Part shown: piece by piece, positions 10,927 to 20,230 of the stretch | How positions within the stretch are numbered: position 1 is the first letter of the stretch | How the letters are laid out: every line of letters begins with the position of its first letter | Assembly (NCBI RefSeq): GCF_019175385.1 | Contig: NC_083337.1 | Span: 47,344,938 to 47,408,937 of the forward strand | Reading direction: 5' to 3' | Length of the DNA stretch: 64,000 nucleotides | Source: Lycium barbarum | Lineage: Eukaryota; Streptophyta; Magnoliopsida; Solanales; Solanaceae | Made by a program: the position numbers and the translations under genes | The notes under the pieces: generated by a model | Told to the model about the DNA's origin: nothing | The model's input: only the letters and a program-made list of their open reading frames with translations | Database searches by the model: none

Positions 10927-11450
10927 GTACAGACGCTCGTTCTGGTGACCTGCCAGCTTAGTACACCTATTCTGTTGTGTTGGAGTGCTCCCCTTGTTCT
11001 GGAGCCTACATTCTGGTATAGACTCTTCCGTTATATATATGTATGTACATATTCAGGGGTACGGCGGGGCCCTGTCCCGTTATATGCTTTTGTTGTTACT
11101 CTTAGAGGCCTGTAGATATGTATGTGGGTCATGGGTCGATATTGTTCAGTTATGTCTGTGTGATTTGCGTCTTAAGCGGTTTCATTTGCTGTGACAGCCT
11201 TAACGACTTATATGTATGTATACGGATGCATATGTTTTGGGCGATGTGTTTTGCGACAGCCTTACATGCTTCTGTGTGATACATTTGTTATATGTGACCG
11301 CTTAAGACGACATCTGACCTTTGTATCTGTATAAGTCAGTGTACGCCGAATCTGGATTAGCCATTTGTATGCCGATTCTAGTAAGTGAGTGTGTACGGGT
11401 GTCCAGCTCGGGCACTAGTTATGGCCCACGGGGTTGGGTCGTGACAAAAG

Positions 11451-11464
11451 TGGTATCAGAGCAG
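11451..11464 (+). other. Primer-binding site of element C (tRNA-iMet type)
   Basis: TGGTATCAGAGCAG begins four bases after the LTR end. TGGTATCAGAGC is the usual complement of the initiator-Met tRNA 3' end in plant LTR elements and primes minus-strand synthesis. Confidence 0.9.
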
Positions 11465-11503
11465 TTCGTCCTCGGAATGTCTACAGGTCGTGTCTAGTAG
11501 AGT

Positions 11504-11543
11504 CTTGTTTATCGGTGTGTGGTGCACCACATCTATAAACAGG
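11504..11543 (+). other. Leader stem-loop with palindromic loop, element C
   Basis: Outer stem CTTGTTTAT (11504-11512) with ATAAACAGG (11535-11543), one G-U pair. Inner stem TGTG/CACA and 8-nt loop TGGTGCAC (11520-11527), whose last six bases are the palindrome GTGCAC. It lies 53 nt from the PBS start, in the untranslated leader. Confidence 0.6.
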
Positions 11544-11637
11544 AAGCTATAGGACATTTAGGATGTCACCTTTCCTTCGATCTTAGATCGTGCGATAGAC
11601 CTGTATTATTAGGATCGTTCCTTTCTGACAGATTGCT

Positions 11638-11843
11638 ATGTTTACAGTGATGCCTCCGAAGAAAGCCACAGCTGCCCAGAAGGGCAAAGCAGTAGCAGGA
11701 GAGACCGGCCAGACTCGGAGAGTCACTCGGGCCCGTGCCCAGACTATGCCCGAGGTTATGCCCCAGTCAGCGGGTTCTGCTACGCCGCCGTCATCAGAGG
11801 AGCCTAGAGCAGCAGCCGCTACCGCTATGGATAGGGGCTGGTT
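11638..11843 (+). pseudogene. Element C: gag N-terminus
   Basis: Two possible starts: ATG at 11638 and ATG at 11650. The second gives MPPKKATAAQKGK, which resembles the basic start of Tekay-type gag proteins and is preferred. The segment is basic, then Ala/Pro/Ser-rich low complexity. At about 11840 the frame shifts from 1 to 3; the unshifted frame stops at 11853. Gag would form the virus-like particle around the genomic RNA. The start is about 190 nt downstream of the LTR, with PBS and stem-loop between. Confidence 0.75.
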
Positions 11844-12040
11844 CCACCGTTAGCCCCAGAGGCTCCAGCGCCCGAGCCTCCAGCTCCTCAGCCAGGGGCG
11901 GAGGATAGGGCGGTGAGAGATGTCGTACAGTTGCTGACTAGATTAGTAGCAGGGCAGGCTCGCCGACGCGGGCCAGGGGACGATGATGTGGATAGACATG
12001 ACAGCTTAAGGGTTCGTGACTTCTTGACTTGTAACCCCCA
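11844..12040 (+). pseudogene. Element C: gag middle segment between two frameshifts
   Basis: Frame 3 gives a Pro-rich linker followed by VRDVVQLLTRLVAGQARRRG and DSLRVRDFLTCNP, the approach to the retrotransposon gag domain. A second frameshift lies in the five-C run at 12036-12040, where one base appears lost and homology continues in frame 2. Both lesions would prevent a full-length capsid protein. Confidence 0.7.
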
Positions 12041-13237
12041 GAGTTCTACGGATCAAAGCCCGAGGAGGATCCCCAGGACTTTATTCAAAAGATGCAGCGT
12101 ACGCTGAGGTTAGTCAGAGCTTCTGAGACTGAGTCTGTCAAGCTGGCTTCATATCGGTTGCGTGATGTAGCCGTTAATTGGTATGAGTCCTGGGAGCTGC
12201 CTAGAGGCGAGGGTGCTCCTCCAGCGGTGTGGGATGAGTTTGCAACAGCCTTTCTTAGCCACTTTCTGCCTCCAGAGATGCGGCGAGCTAGGGTGGACAG
12301 ATTTCTACAGTTGAGATAGAGGGGCAGAAGCGTTCGGGAGTACAGTTTAGAGTTCGACTCTTTGGCTAGATATGCACCCACTATTGTGGTCGATATGGCT
12401 GACAGGATGCACCGATATGTGATGGGGTTGGATCATTATCTAGTGGATAGTTGTATGGCGGTGGCATCTCAGCCTGGGATGGATATTGCCCGGGTGCAGG
12501 CTTACGCACAAGGAATCCAGCCCGATAGAGATCGTGATAGGGGCCAGCCCAAGAGAGCTAGATCAGCTGGTTATTCCGGGGAGTTTCAAGGCGGGCGGCC
12601 TCAGCAGCAGCATAGCGGATATTCTTCTCAGCTAGCCCGCGGTACGCCTCCACAGTTCACGGGTAGGCGATTCGATAGTACTGGGCACTCAGGAGCAAGC
12701 CACAGTTCCAGGGCCTCGGGTTCGCAGGTGAGCATAGATTCCAGTCAGACAAGGCCACCCATGCCTCGGTGCTCTTACTGTGGGAAGCCTCACCTAGGGG
12801 AGTGTTATCATGCTACGGGTGCCTGTTTTTCTTGTGGCCGCCAAGGCCATATTATGAGAGATTGTCCGTTGGCGGGTGGTTCCGGTGGTGCAGCTCGGCC
12901 TACGGGGTCAGTTGCTGGTTCGTCTTCCACTTCTGTAGCTATGCGCCCTATGGGGCAGGGTATGCCAACACCAGTAGGCCGCGGTAGAGGTCGTGGCGGA
13001 GTTTCTGATTCTAGCGGTCCCTCGAACCGCATATATGCCTTGGCTAGCCAGCAAGACCAGGAGGCATCACTAAACGTGGACACAGGTATATTATTGGTCT
13101 TTTCCCGAGATGTATATGCATTGATAGGTCTAGGCTCCACTTTATCATATATTTCCCCCCTGGTTGCTAGAAGAATTGGGATAAAACCCGAATCGATAGA
13201 ACTGTTCGAGGTAGGCATGCATATAGATGAAAAGTGA
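12041..13237 (+). pseudogene. Element C: gag capsid domain, CCHC zinc knuckle and protease stub
   Basis: Frame 2 encodes the conserved gag domain (LASYRLRDVAVNWYESWE, FATAFLSHFLPPEMRRAR), interrupted by TAG at 12317-12319, then VREYSLEFDSLARYAP. A Gln/Ser/Gly-rich linker precedes a canonical CX2CX4HX4C nucleic-acid-binding knuckle at 12824-12865 (CFSCGRQGHIMRDC). After a Gly/Arg-rich stretch comes the start of a protease, where the usual active-site Asp triplet is degraded to GLGST (about 13130) before SYISPLVARRIGI. The frame stops at 13237 and no RT follows, so pol has been deleted. Confidence 0.85.
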
Positions 13238-13393
13238 ATATTGAGGATTTAAAATGCTAACACGGTAATTGTATAGTCGGAAGAGTAAAAGGACCCTCTC
13301 TAAATCGGAGTGAGACACGTTACGAGAATCTTTTGGAAGTTGTTAAGACCCTGACTTGCCTTAGATTACGTGATAAAGGTCGTGCGGGGAGGT

Positions 13394-13496
13394 GGATGCA
13401 ATTATACCCGCATTAATGCACCAAAATTCATCAAAGATTCGAGGTTAAGCGTGCTAGGACAAGAGAAATTCTAGGATGGGTGATCCCCTGGGAAGT
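13394..13496 (+). pseudogene. 5S rRNA-like sequence inside element C
   Basis: 103 bp aligning without gaps to the plant 5S rRNA consensus from its GGATGC start, about four in five bases matching by eye against the consensus as I know it. Box A (GGTTAAGCGTGCT) and box C (AGGATGGGTGATCCCCTGGG) of the internal Pol III promoter are recognisable. The last 15 or so bases of 5S are absent. The flanks match those of the copy in element D, so it was captured once in a common ancestor. It is not expected to be a functional rRNA gene. Confidence 0.8.
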
Positions 13497-14843
13497 GGAC
13501 TAAAGGTTCCATAAATGTAGGTACAAGAGGCAAATGGGAAATTAGGGTAACCTAAAGGAAATTAGAATATGCGGAGTGGTTAGAAACCCTAAAGCGGTTG
13601 CGTAGGCTAAGGCGGACTAGGCCGGTTAAGAGGAAGAAACCGCAACGCAGCTCTGGAATCAGAGTAAGTTTGAATAGCGTTTGGAAATATTCTATAAGCG
13701 AAATGGTAATAAATATATGTGTATGCATATGACATCCCATTTATGACTGTATCGATCGATAGGTGAAACCCAACAACCAGTGTTGCGATGTATGGAAGAC
13801 TTAAACTGAACGAAATTCAAGAGACAAAGCGAAAGGTATGGTACAGATGTTATAAAGTAGACTGATACTGATTCCACCACTAGTCAAGGCTGGAAAGCCC
13901 TAATACAACGATATTCGGGAACAAAAAGAAAGCCAGTACGTGAAGGGTAAGGAGCTTCGAAGTATCAGAAGTGTCAAAGGAAAGGAATATGGGGAGTAAA
14001 GCCTCAGGAGAGCCGACGGGCAAAGCATGAAACTATTTGCGTAGAAATTTGAAGGACAAGTCTATAAAAGAATTATAATGTGATAGTATGGAACAAAAAG
14101 AGGAATAGACCTGAGGAAGGTTAACGGTGAAAATAGGACGAGCATATGGGAGTACGGAGGATACTTTAATGAGTTGATGATAGGAAACCGATTACTTATC
14201 AAAGGAAGGACCAAGATAATGAGTTGACGCAGTTGACTAGAAAACCCATGATATGGAATGAGGATTCATGTGAAGACCGAGGGGTTCGGCTATAAAGCAA
14301 ACAGGATGAAAGATAAGAAATGGGCATGAAGGAAAGGAAAACTTGGCCAAATCCTTTATTATACAAGGATATAATTACAAAAGGATAAATGCGTAGCCAT
14401 ATCGATATGGTTGCTTCGAACATAGAGAAGCCTTCCTGGAGGGTGACTTAAGAATGGAACCGATTCGCACGTAAAAAAGAATATCTTACGAACTTCAGAG
14501 CCGATGCTACAGACAACAAGAGAAGAAAGCTACTCCCTAAGAAAGATTAAAGATACTAACGGCTTGATCGAAGGAAAAGGGGAGTATTTAGGAATAAAGT
14601 AACTGGAAACGGTTACGCACCAAAAGGTTAATGACACTGTTAGACATAAAGGACAGGGGTATGTCAAAATGAAAAAAATAATAATCAGCGTCGGAAATGG
14701 ATGCCCTTATAAGTATTCCAATTAAATACGAGAACGTAGTTAGCAAGGAGATAGACATGACAGACTCCGCGATGAATTGTAAGAAGATCGCGAATGGCGA
14801 TGGTTACTTAAAGGGCATAGCCGTATATAGACCCTCTTGATAA

Positions 14844-14860
14844 GGGGGGGGGGGGGGGGG
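14844..14860 (+). repeat. 17-G tract inside element C
   Basis: Preceded by TTGATAA and followed by AGAACATACTAG. An equally long tract occurs at the matching place in D. Confidence 0.9.
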
Positions 14861-16040
14861 AGAACATACTAGACTTAAAGTGAACTATGACGATTCAAGC
14901 TCCAGAAAAGGAGACTTATTAGCTCGGGCTAGAGTTCTGGGTATGCTGGCATATCGTGAAGGTTACGAAAGGACGTAGAAATGAATTGACAACAAGTGTA
15001 CCATGAGGTAGGTATAGGGAGAAAATATGGAAGACACCTGGAGAGGTCAACGAATACTCAACGATACTTTCATAGCATGCCTTATGTCCTTTCACTTTTA
15101 TCATTCCTTAACATTCTAGCTTGAGTTGCCTTGCACTTTCCCTCAATTCATCCGTAATATCATAGGCGTATGTCCTTCGCTTATCATCCTACCTTTGGCC
15201 TCAACTCTTCGCGTAGTCCCTTCATATTGTATCGCCTTATTAATGCAACTCTACTATTCCCCTCAATCCAACTTGTATACAACTATCTCCATAGCTTCGA
15301 CATCTATAATATGTCAAGATTAGGCCGTATCTATATGCGGTAATACTCTTTAAATTGACTTAAATGTATAACTAATCTCATAATCCTTTCGATACTTTAA
15401 TATCTTTGAATTTGTCATAATAACCTTCTCTTCGTATAACTCACCTTCCTCACAGATCATTCTTCAGGCCATGCAAAATCCATAACTCCTCTAAAGCAAC
15501 ACATCCCACTTATTGTCTATCTACGTTATTTCCTTTTCACACTTCTTCCTGTTAGGTGTACCTAACCAAATAACCTGATTTTGAAAAATTCTGGCAGAGT
15601 CTCCTTTATAATTCTTACTATCCAAAACCTGCATGCAGCAAATACCAGCAATGCCTCACAGGGCATATATATATATATATACAAATACCTACACGACATA
15701 ACCTAGCCACCCGGGGCTCCCAATTTCCGATAAAAGAACAAAGATATCAAAACTTACCTCATATATCACACCTCGAGATGTAACTGATCCTTTAGCGATC
15801 TGCCCTGTTATATCTTCTTGTTTACCTTCCCTTTTCATTCTTCATCTTTACATCTCAATCGTACATGCAATATTCTTACCTTACCCGACACACATCCTTC
15901 GTGCCATAGCTTACCTTTGTACTGATTCATTCAATTGTCCAGTTCACAAACTTATGATTGAACTCATCATCAAGAGATACATTTGATCAATTCCTCTACT
16001 TGTACTTACACTGACTTACCTCTATGTCATCCGATCCATT

Positions 16041-16043
<3 letters not shown>

Positions 16044-16083
<40 letters not shown>
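16044..16083. repeat. AT microsatellite in element F
   Basis: About 20 AT units flanked by CTTACCTCTGTGACTTC-like sequence. Confidence 0.95.
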
Positions 16084-16086
<3 letters not shown>

Positions 16087-16254
16087 GTGACTTACCTCTG
16101 TGACTTCTCATATCATCGCTCACTTTCTCCCACCGATACTGTGCTTCTGCTGAGATCAAAGGTTAGTATAAGGAATCTCATTTGTTATGACTTGGCTCTA
16201 TCGCACGATCTTAGATGTGAAAGAAGAGTAACCACCCTAGATGCCCTGTAGCCT

Positions 16255-16293
16255 CCTGTTTATAAATGTGGCGCGCTTCACACCATAAACAGG
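16255..16293 (-). other. Leader stem-loop with palindromic loop, element F
   Basis: Read on the minus strand: CCTGTTTAT / ATAAACAGG outer stem, TGTG/CACA inner stem, loop AAGCGCGC containing palindrome GCGCGC. It starts 55 nt from the PBS. Confidence 0.6.
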
Positions 16294-16334
16294 ACTCTAC
16301 TGGACACGACTTTGAAGACAACCCCTAGGACGAA

Positions 16335-16348
16335 CTGCTTTGATACCA
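16335..16348 (-). other. Primer-binding site of element F
   Basis: Minus-strand TGGTATCAAAGCAG, one mismatch (A for G) from the tRNA-iMet-type site, four bases from the LTR end. Confidence 0.85.
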
Positions 16349-16352
16349 ATTT

Positions 16353-17050
16353 TGTCACACCCCAGTCCTGATTGGGCATGATGGGCACCCGACCCTTTAC
16401 TTAAAGCCGAGCGAACCTGCTGGTTCTCGTTATATTCATAATCTCACTGGACTCTTATACCACGAAATGAAATGCATAATGAAAGCTTTTCAAAAACATT
16501 CTTTTCGTCTTTCTCGAATCAAGTAAAATCTGTAATCATATGAAATTTGTAACATAATGCATAATGATACATCAGCTTGCAGAGCCGCTTGCAAGACTGA
16601 CATGCTATATACGCGACTCTGTCTGCAAAGTCTCTAACATAAATCAATATACCATAACATAGATACTCTGACTCGGCAACACTCCGGAAGGAAATGGAGC
16701 TCGTAAATCCAGCCGGAACATCTTCTAGCACTACCCTCTACTTTTCTGTATACACCTGCGTGGCATGAAACGCAGCGTCCACAATAAGGGACGTCAGTAC
16801 CAGTAATGTACTGAGTATGCAAGGCATGAACAATACCATAAGATCATAGTAAGAGACATAAAGCACAGCATAGAGTAAGGAAATAACCTGTACCTCAGTT
16901 TTCCTCTTAAGGCGGATATCATGCATGCTAACTTTACCTTTTAAAGCAACATATAAATATTTACAAGTAAACGGCCCGACCATATAGGTACAGTGTAATG
17001 CTGCACGACCATATAGGTACGGTGTAATGCTGCCCGGCCATTTAGGCACG
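16353..17050 (-). mobile_element. Element F 5' LTR, downstream 0.7 kb only
   Basis: The minus-strand LTR end is GGGGTGTGACA at 16353. It matches LTR B from 16566 onward and LTR D, and contains the three-hairpin cassette and the GGCCGGGCAGCATTACACCG units, where it stops at 17050 against fragment E. The upstream part of the LTR is lost. Confidence 0.8.
16756..16813 (-). other. Three-hairpin cassette, LTR F
   Basis: CAGTAC/GTACTG; CGTCC/GGACG; CTGCGT/ACGCAG. Confidence 0.6.
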
Positions 17051-17600
17051 GATTGAAACTAATTTCTCATAAAATGCCTTTAAAGTGAACTTTTGTACGA
17101 AACTTTCTCAAACGGAGTCGGAATACTTCCGAATGATTATGGATGACCTCATAAGATCTTTTATCAGTAATTTACGCATGTCACCTCGAGTTGGTCCGAG
17201 GTGGGCCCACGGAGCCCCGATACCTCTTGTATGGCCTAAATTGCCTTATTTTTGTCCGTTTTTCACAAGAAATATCTGAACTATCATTTTGACCATGATA
17301 TGGCTGTTGTTATATAAATCTTGCGAAATGGTTTTGGACATCTGAAAATCTGATTCTGGTAATAATCTGTCGTGCCTTCCCAAGCAGGATAGAGCCGCAT
17401 TTTTATGAACGCTATCCGAATACTTCGATTCGACTCGCCATTTGGCCTACTTCAGTTTGATTGGGTCTGTATAATGATCTGTATGAATGTGGTTTCTCAT
17501 TAATCAGTTCATGCATGTGCTATGATTCCTTTCACCGGTTTATATTGTGCGGATAGGCCGCCGAGTCCCTTGTCGGGGGCCGGGTCCCATGTATGAATTC

Positions 17601-17752
17601 CGAAGTATGATGTGTCCGGTTCCGGGGTACTGTGGTATATGTCATTCCCGGTTACCGTGTATATGTTACGAAGTATGATGTGTCCGATTCCGGGGTACTG
17701 TGGTATATGTCGTTCCCGGTTACCGTGTATATGTTACGAAGTATGATGTGTT
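17601..17752. repeat. 68-bp tandem repeat in fragment E
   Basis: Units begin CGAAGTATGATGTGTCCG at 17601, 17669 and 17737 (the last partial). A related repeat lies in LTR G at about 27745-27960. Confidence 0.85.
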
Positions 17753-18138
17753 CGGTTTCCCGGCGTGTGATCTGTCCCCGGGGTTACCGTGGTTATGATA
17801 TGATGTGTTATGTGACGGAGATGTTCGAAGATATGAAATCTTCTGAAATGTGATATGTTGTGGCGCCAAAGGCAGGAGTGGCGACCACGTTCTTGTGCCC
17901 TATTATGATTCTGTCTGTCTGATTGGATTCTGATTCTGTCTGTCCGTATGGATTATGATTTTATCCGTCCGTCTAGACTATGATTCTGTCCGGTATCCTT
18001 CTGTCTGTCTGTCTGTCTAAACTACGACTCTGTCCGGTATATCTCTGTCTGTTCGTTGGATTACGATTCCGTTTGCTATACTTCTGTGCTTCTGATTCAG
18101 ACTATGGTTATGTTTGTTATGTTTTCTCTTTACATACT

Positions 18139-18195
18139 CGGTACATTTTTCGTACTGACCCCCGATTCTTCGGGGGATGTGCTACATGCCCGCAG
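18139..18195 (+). other. Three-hairpin cassette, fragment E
   Basis: Hairpin 1 is CGGTAC/GTACTG, where the change gives a G-U pair; hairpin 2 CCCCC/CGGGGG; hairpin 3 decayed on its 5' arm. Confidence 0.5.
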
Positions 18196-18732
18196 GTACA
18201 GACGCACTTGAAGATACGCTGCCAGTCTAGGGCTCAGATTCTGCTATTTTGAAGAGCTCCTTTGATCCGGAGCGTGTACTTTTGGTGTATATCTTCTGTC
18301 TTCTGTATATTCTGTATGTATGGCAACTCCGGGTACGGCGGGGCCCTATCCCGTCATATGATTCTGTATGTCTGTTAGAGGCCTGTAGATGTGTTTGTGA
18401 GTTAGGGTCTTTCTGTGCGGATGTGTGTATATGTTGTGTTTGGGGCGATCCCATTCGCCGCGGCGGCCGGTCCGCATATGTTTATATGTTGCTTTGTTGG
18501 CCGGTGTGGCCTTTGTTGGTATTTTCTGTGCGCAGGGTTATTTTGGATAGTCTGTAAAACAAAGGAAACTCTGCCAAAAATTTTCTGGAAATTATTTAAA
18601 TTTGAAATATAGCCTTGACGGCTTCTGCTTTACACTTGAATGTGTTTGATAACAGTTGAGATAGCATTGGATAGATGTGTTTGGGTGCCCACATCGGGTA
18701 CTAGTCACGGCCTACGGCGTTGGGTCGTGACA

Positions 18733-19543
18733 GTTAAGTTGTGATGATTACACCGTGCCTATACGGCCGAGCAGCACCGCTAAGGCGGGCGGCTTATGGA
18801 TGATTACACCGCGCCTATACGGCCGGGCAGCACCGCTAAGGCGGGTGGCTTATGGATAATAACACCATGTCTATATGGCACGGGCAGCACCACTAGTGGG
18901 CGGCGTGAGATGATTACCCCGGACGCGGGAGGCCCGGACGCAGGCTAATGATGATATTTGACTCAGACAGCTTATGTATGCATGAAAGTGAAAGTGAGCA
19001 TGCATGATTCCGCCTTAAGAGGAAAGCAGTTACAGTCATACCTTTTCTTTTGTCTTCCATATTTCCTTATTATATTGTTGTTCATGTTCTGTCCATATTA
19101 TCATGTTATCATTTATGCCTTACATACTCAGTACATTGCTAGTACTGACGTCCCTTCTTGTGGACGCTGCGTTTCATGCCACGCAGGTACACCCAGCGGA
19201 GTTGGCAAGCTCCATTTGCTCTGGAGTGTTGCCGGGTCAGAGTGCTATGCTATGATGTCTTGTTCGAAGTTAGAGACATTGCAGACAGAGTCGTGGGTAT
19301 AGAGTGTCGGTATTGTAAGCGGCTCCACCAGCCGAAGTGTTACTATGTTTCATGCTACAAGTTTCATGTGATGATAGATCTTATTTGAATTGAGTACAAT
19401 AAAAGGAAGCTTTACTATGTATTTCATTTCTGTTTGATTTAAGAAGTCCAAGAGATTATGTATGTAATACGGGTCAGCGGGTTCGCTCGGCTCCGAATAT
19501 GGGGTCGGGTGCCCATCACACCCTGTAAGATCGGGGTGTGACA
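18733..19543 (+). mobile_element. Element D 5' LTR, downstream 0.8 kb
   Basis: Aligns closely with 24458-25287 of the 3' LTR and ends GATCGGGGTGTGACA. It lacks the first 2.2 kb of the LTR, replaced by fragment E on its left. Confidence 0.85.
19129..19186 (+). other. Three-hairpin cassette, D 5' LTR
   Basis: CAGTAC/GTACTG; CGTCC/GGACG; CTGCGT/ACGCAG, as in the D 3' LTR. Confidence 0.6.
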
Positions 19544-19546
19544 AAG

Positions 19547-19560
19547 TGGTATCAGAGCAG
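19547..19560 (+). other. Primer-binding site of element D
   Basis: TGGTATCAGAGCAG, identical to that of C, three bases after the LTR end. Confidence 0.9.
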
Positions 19561-19601
19561 GTTGTCCTAGGGGTTGTCTGCAAAGTCGTGTCCAGTAGAG
19601 T

Positions 19602-19641
19602 CCTGTTTATGGGTGTGAAGCCGGCCACATTTATAAACAGG
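19602..19641 (+). other. Leader stem-loop with palindromic loop, element D
   Basis: Perfect outer stem CCTGTTTAT / ATAAACAGG, inner stem TGTG/CACA, loop AAGCCGGC (19618-19625) containing palindrome GCCGGC. Confidence 0.65.
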
Positions 19642-20230
19642 AGGCTGCGGGGCATCTAGGGATTGTTGACCTTCTTTCTATCTTAGATCGTGCAATAGAG
19701 CCAAGCCATAGGAGAATGAAATTCTTTATATAAGCCTTACATACGACGGAAGGAGGTAAGTGATGATATGGAAAGTTATAGAAGTAAGCCTTGATATTTT
19801 GTTCTGTTACCTGAAATTGGAAGCTCTGGGTGGCTGGAATATGTCGTATGACTGTATCTCCTGTGAGGCATTATTGATACTTGCTGCGTGCAGATTTTGA
19901 ATAGTAGGAGTGGTAAAGGAGATTCTGCCAGAATGGGTACGCCTAATAGGAAGAAGCTTGGGAAGGAAATACTGTAAATAGGCAATAAGTGAGATGCGTT
20001 GTTTCAGAAAGGTTATGGATTTGGCATGGCAATGAAGGTGCGCTCACTACCATCAGGAATCTGGAAGCCCAGGACAGGAAGTAGTCATACACACAGGTGG
20101 GAGGTGAACATTGGGAATTGAAAAGGGTAAAATAGTAATTGTAAAAGAAAGGACGTGTTACGAAAATGTCTCGGAACCTATAAGACTTCAATTTGCTCTA
20201 GATCATGTAACAAAGGTCATGTGAGGAAGC

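Larger units (their letters stand above)
8617..11446 (+). mobile_element. Element C 5' LTR, complete
   Basis: About 2.83 kb, from TGTTATATCCCGTATTTTG to GGGTTGGGTCGTGACA, followed four bases later by a primer-binding site, so it is a 5' LTR. It contains the GCTGCCGAAATTTC module (about 9844), a 40-bp AT microsatellite, CCGAGTCCCTTG units (10450-10620), a GGCGACCACGTTC module near 10710 and the three-hairpin cassette. The preceding five bases are TTTAC, the likely left TSD; the right TSD was not found because the element's 3' end is lost. Confidence 0.9.
13238..15060 (+). mobile_element. Element C non-coding internal region replacing pol
   Basis: About 1.8 kb with no pol homology. It is purine-rich and aligns in order with the non-coding interior of element D: 5S-like sequence, a TTTGAATAGCGTTTGGAA segment, a GGAATGAGGA-type segment and a 17-G tract. 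It runs into minus-strand element F at about 15060, so C's PPT and 3' LTR are missing. Nothing else identifiable was seen here. Confidence 0.7.
15061..16352 (-). mobile_element. Element F 5' internal region, non-coding
   Basis: Minus-strand internal sequence read from the PBS at 16348 leftward. It matches the PBS-side interiors of O and M, including the AAACAGGAGGCT leader and the segment around 15740-15960. No gag or pol is visible. It meets the plus-strand interior of C tail-to-tail near 15060, so both elements have lost their 3' halves at this join. Confidence 0.7.
17051..18732 (+). mobile_element. Fragment E: downstream part of an LTR
   Basis: Ends GGCGTTGGGTCGTGACA at 18732, like LTR C, and shares with C the GGCGACCACGTTCTTG module and CCGAGTCCCTTG units. 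A GGTGGGCCCACGG motif at about 17201 also occurs in G. Its first part, including the promoter, is missing. Confidence 0.75.

Noticed and set aside
12808..13218. 136-codon minus-strand frame
   Set aside because: Shadow of the gag zinc-knuckle region on the opposite strand.
13394..13496. Cassandra TRIM as the source of the 5S-like sequence
   Set aside because: The sequence is in the interior of an element with ~3-kb LTRs and no short Cassandra-type LTR pair surrounds either copy.
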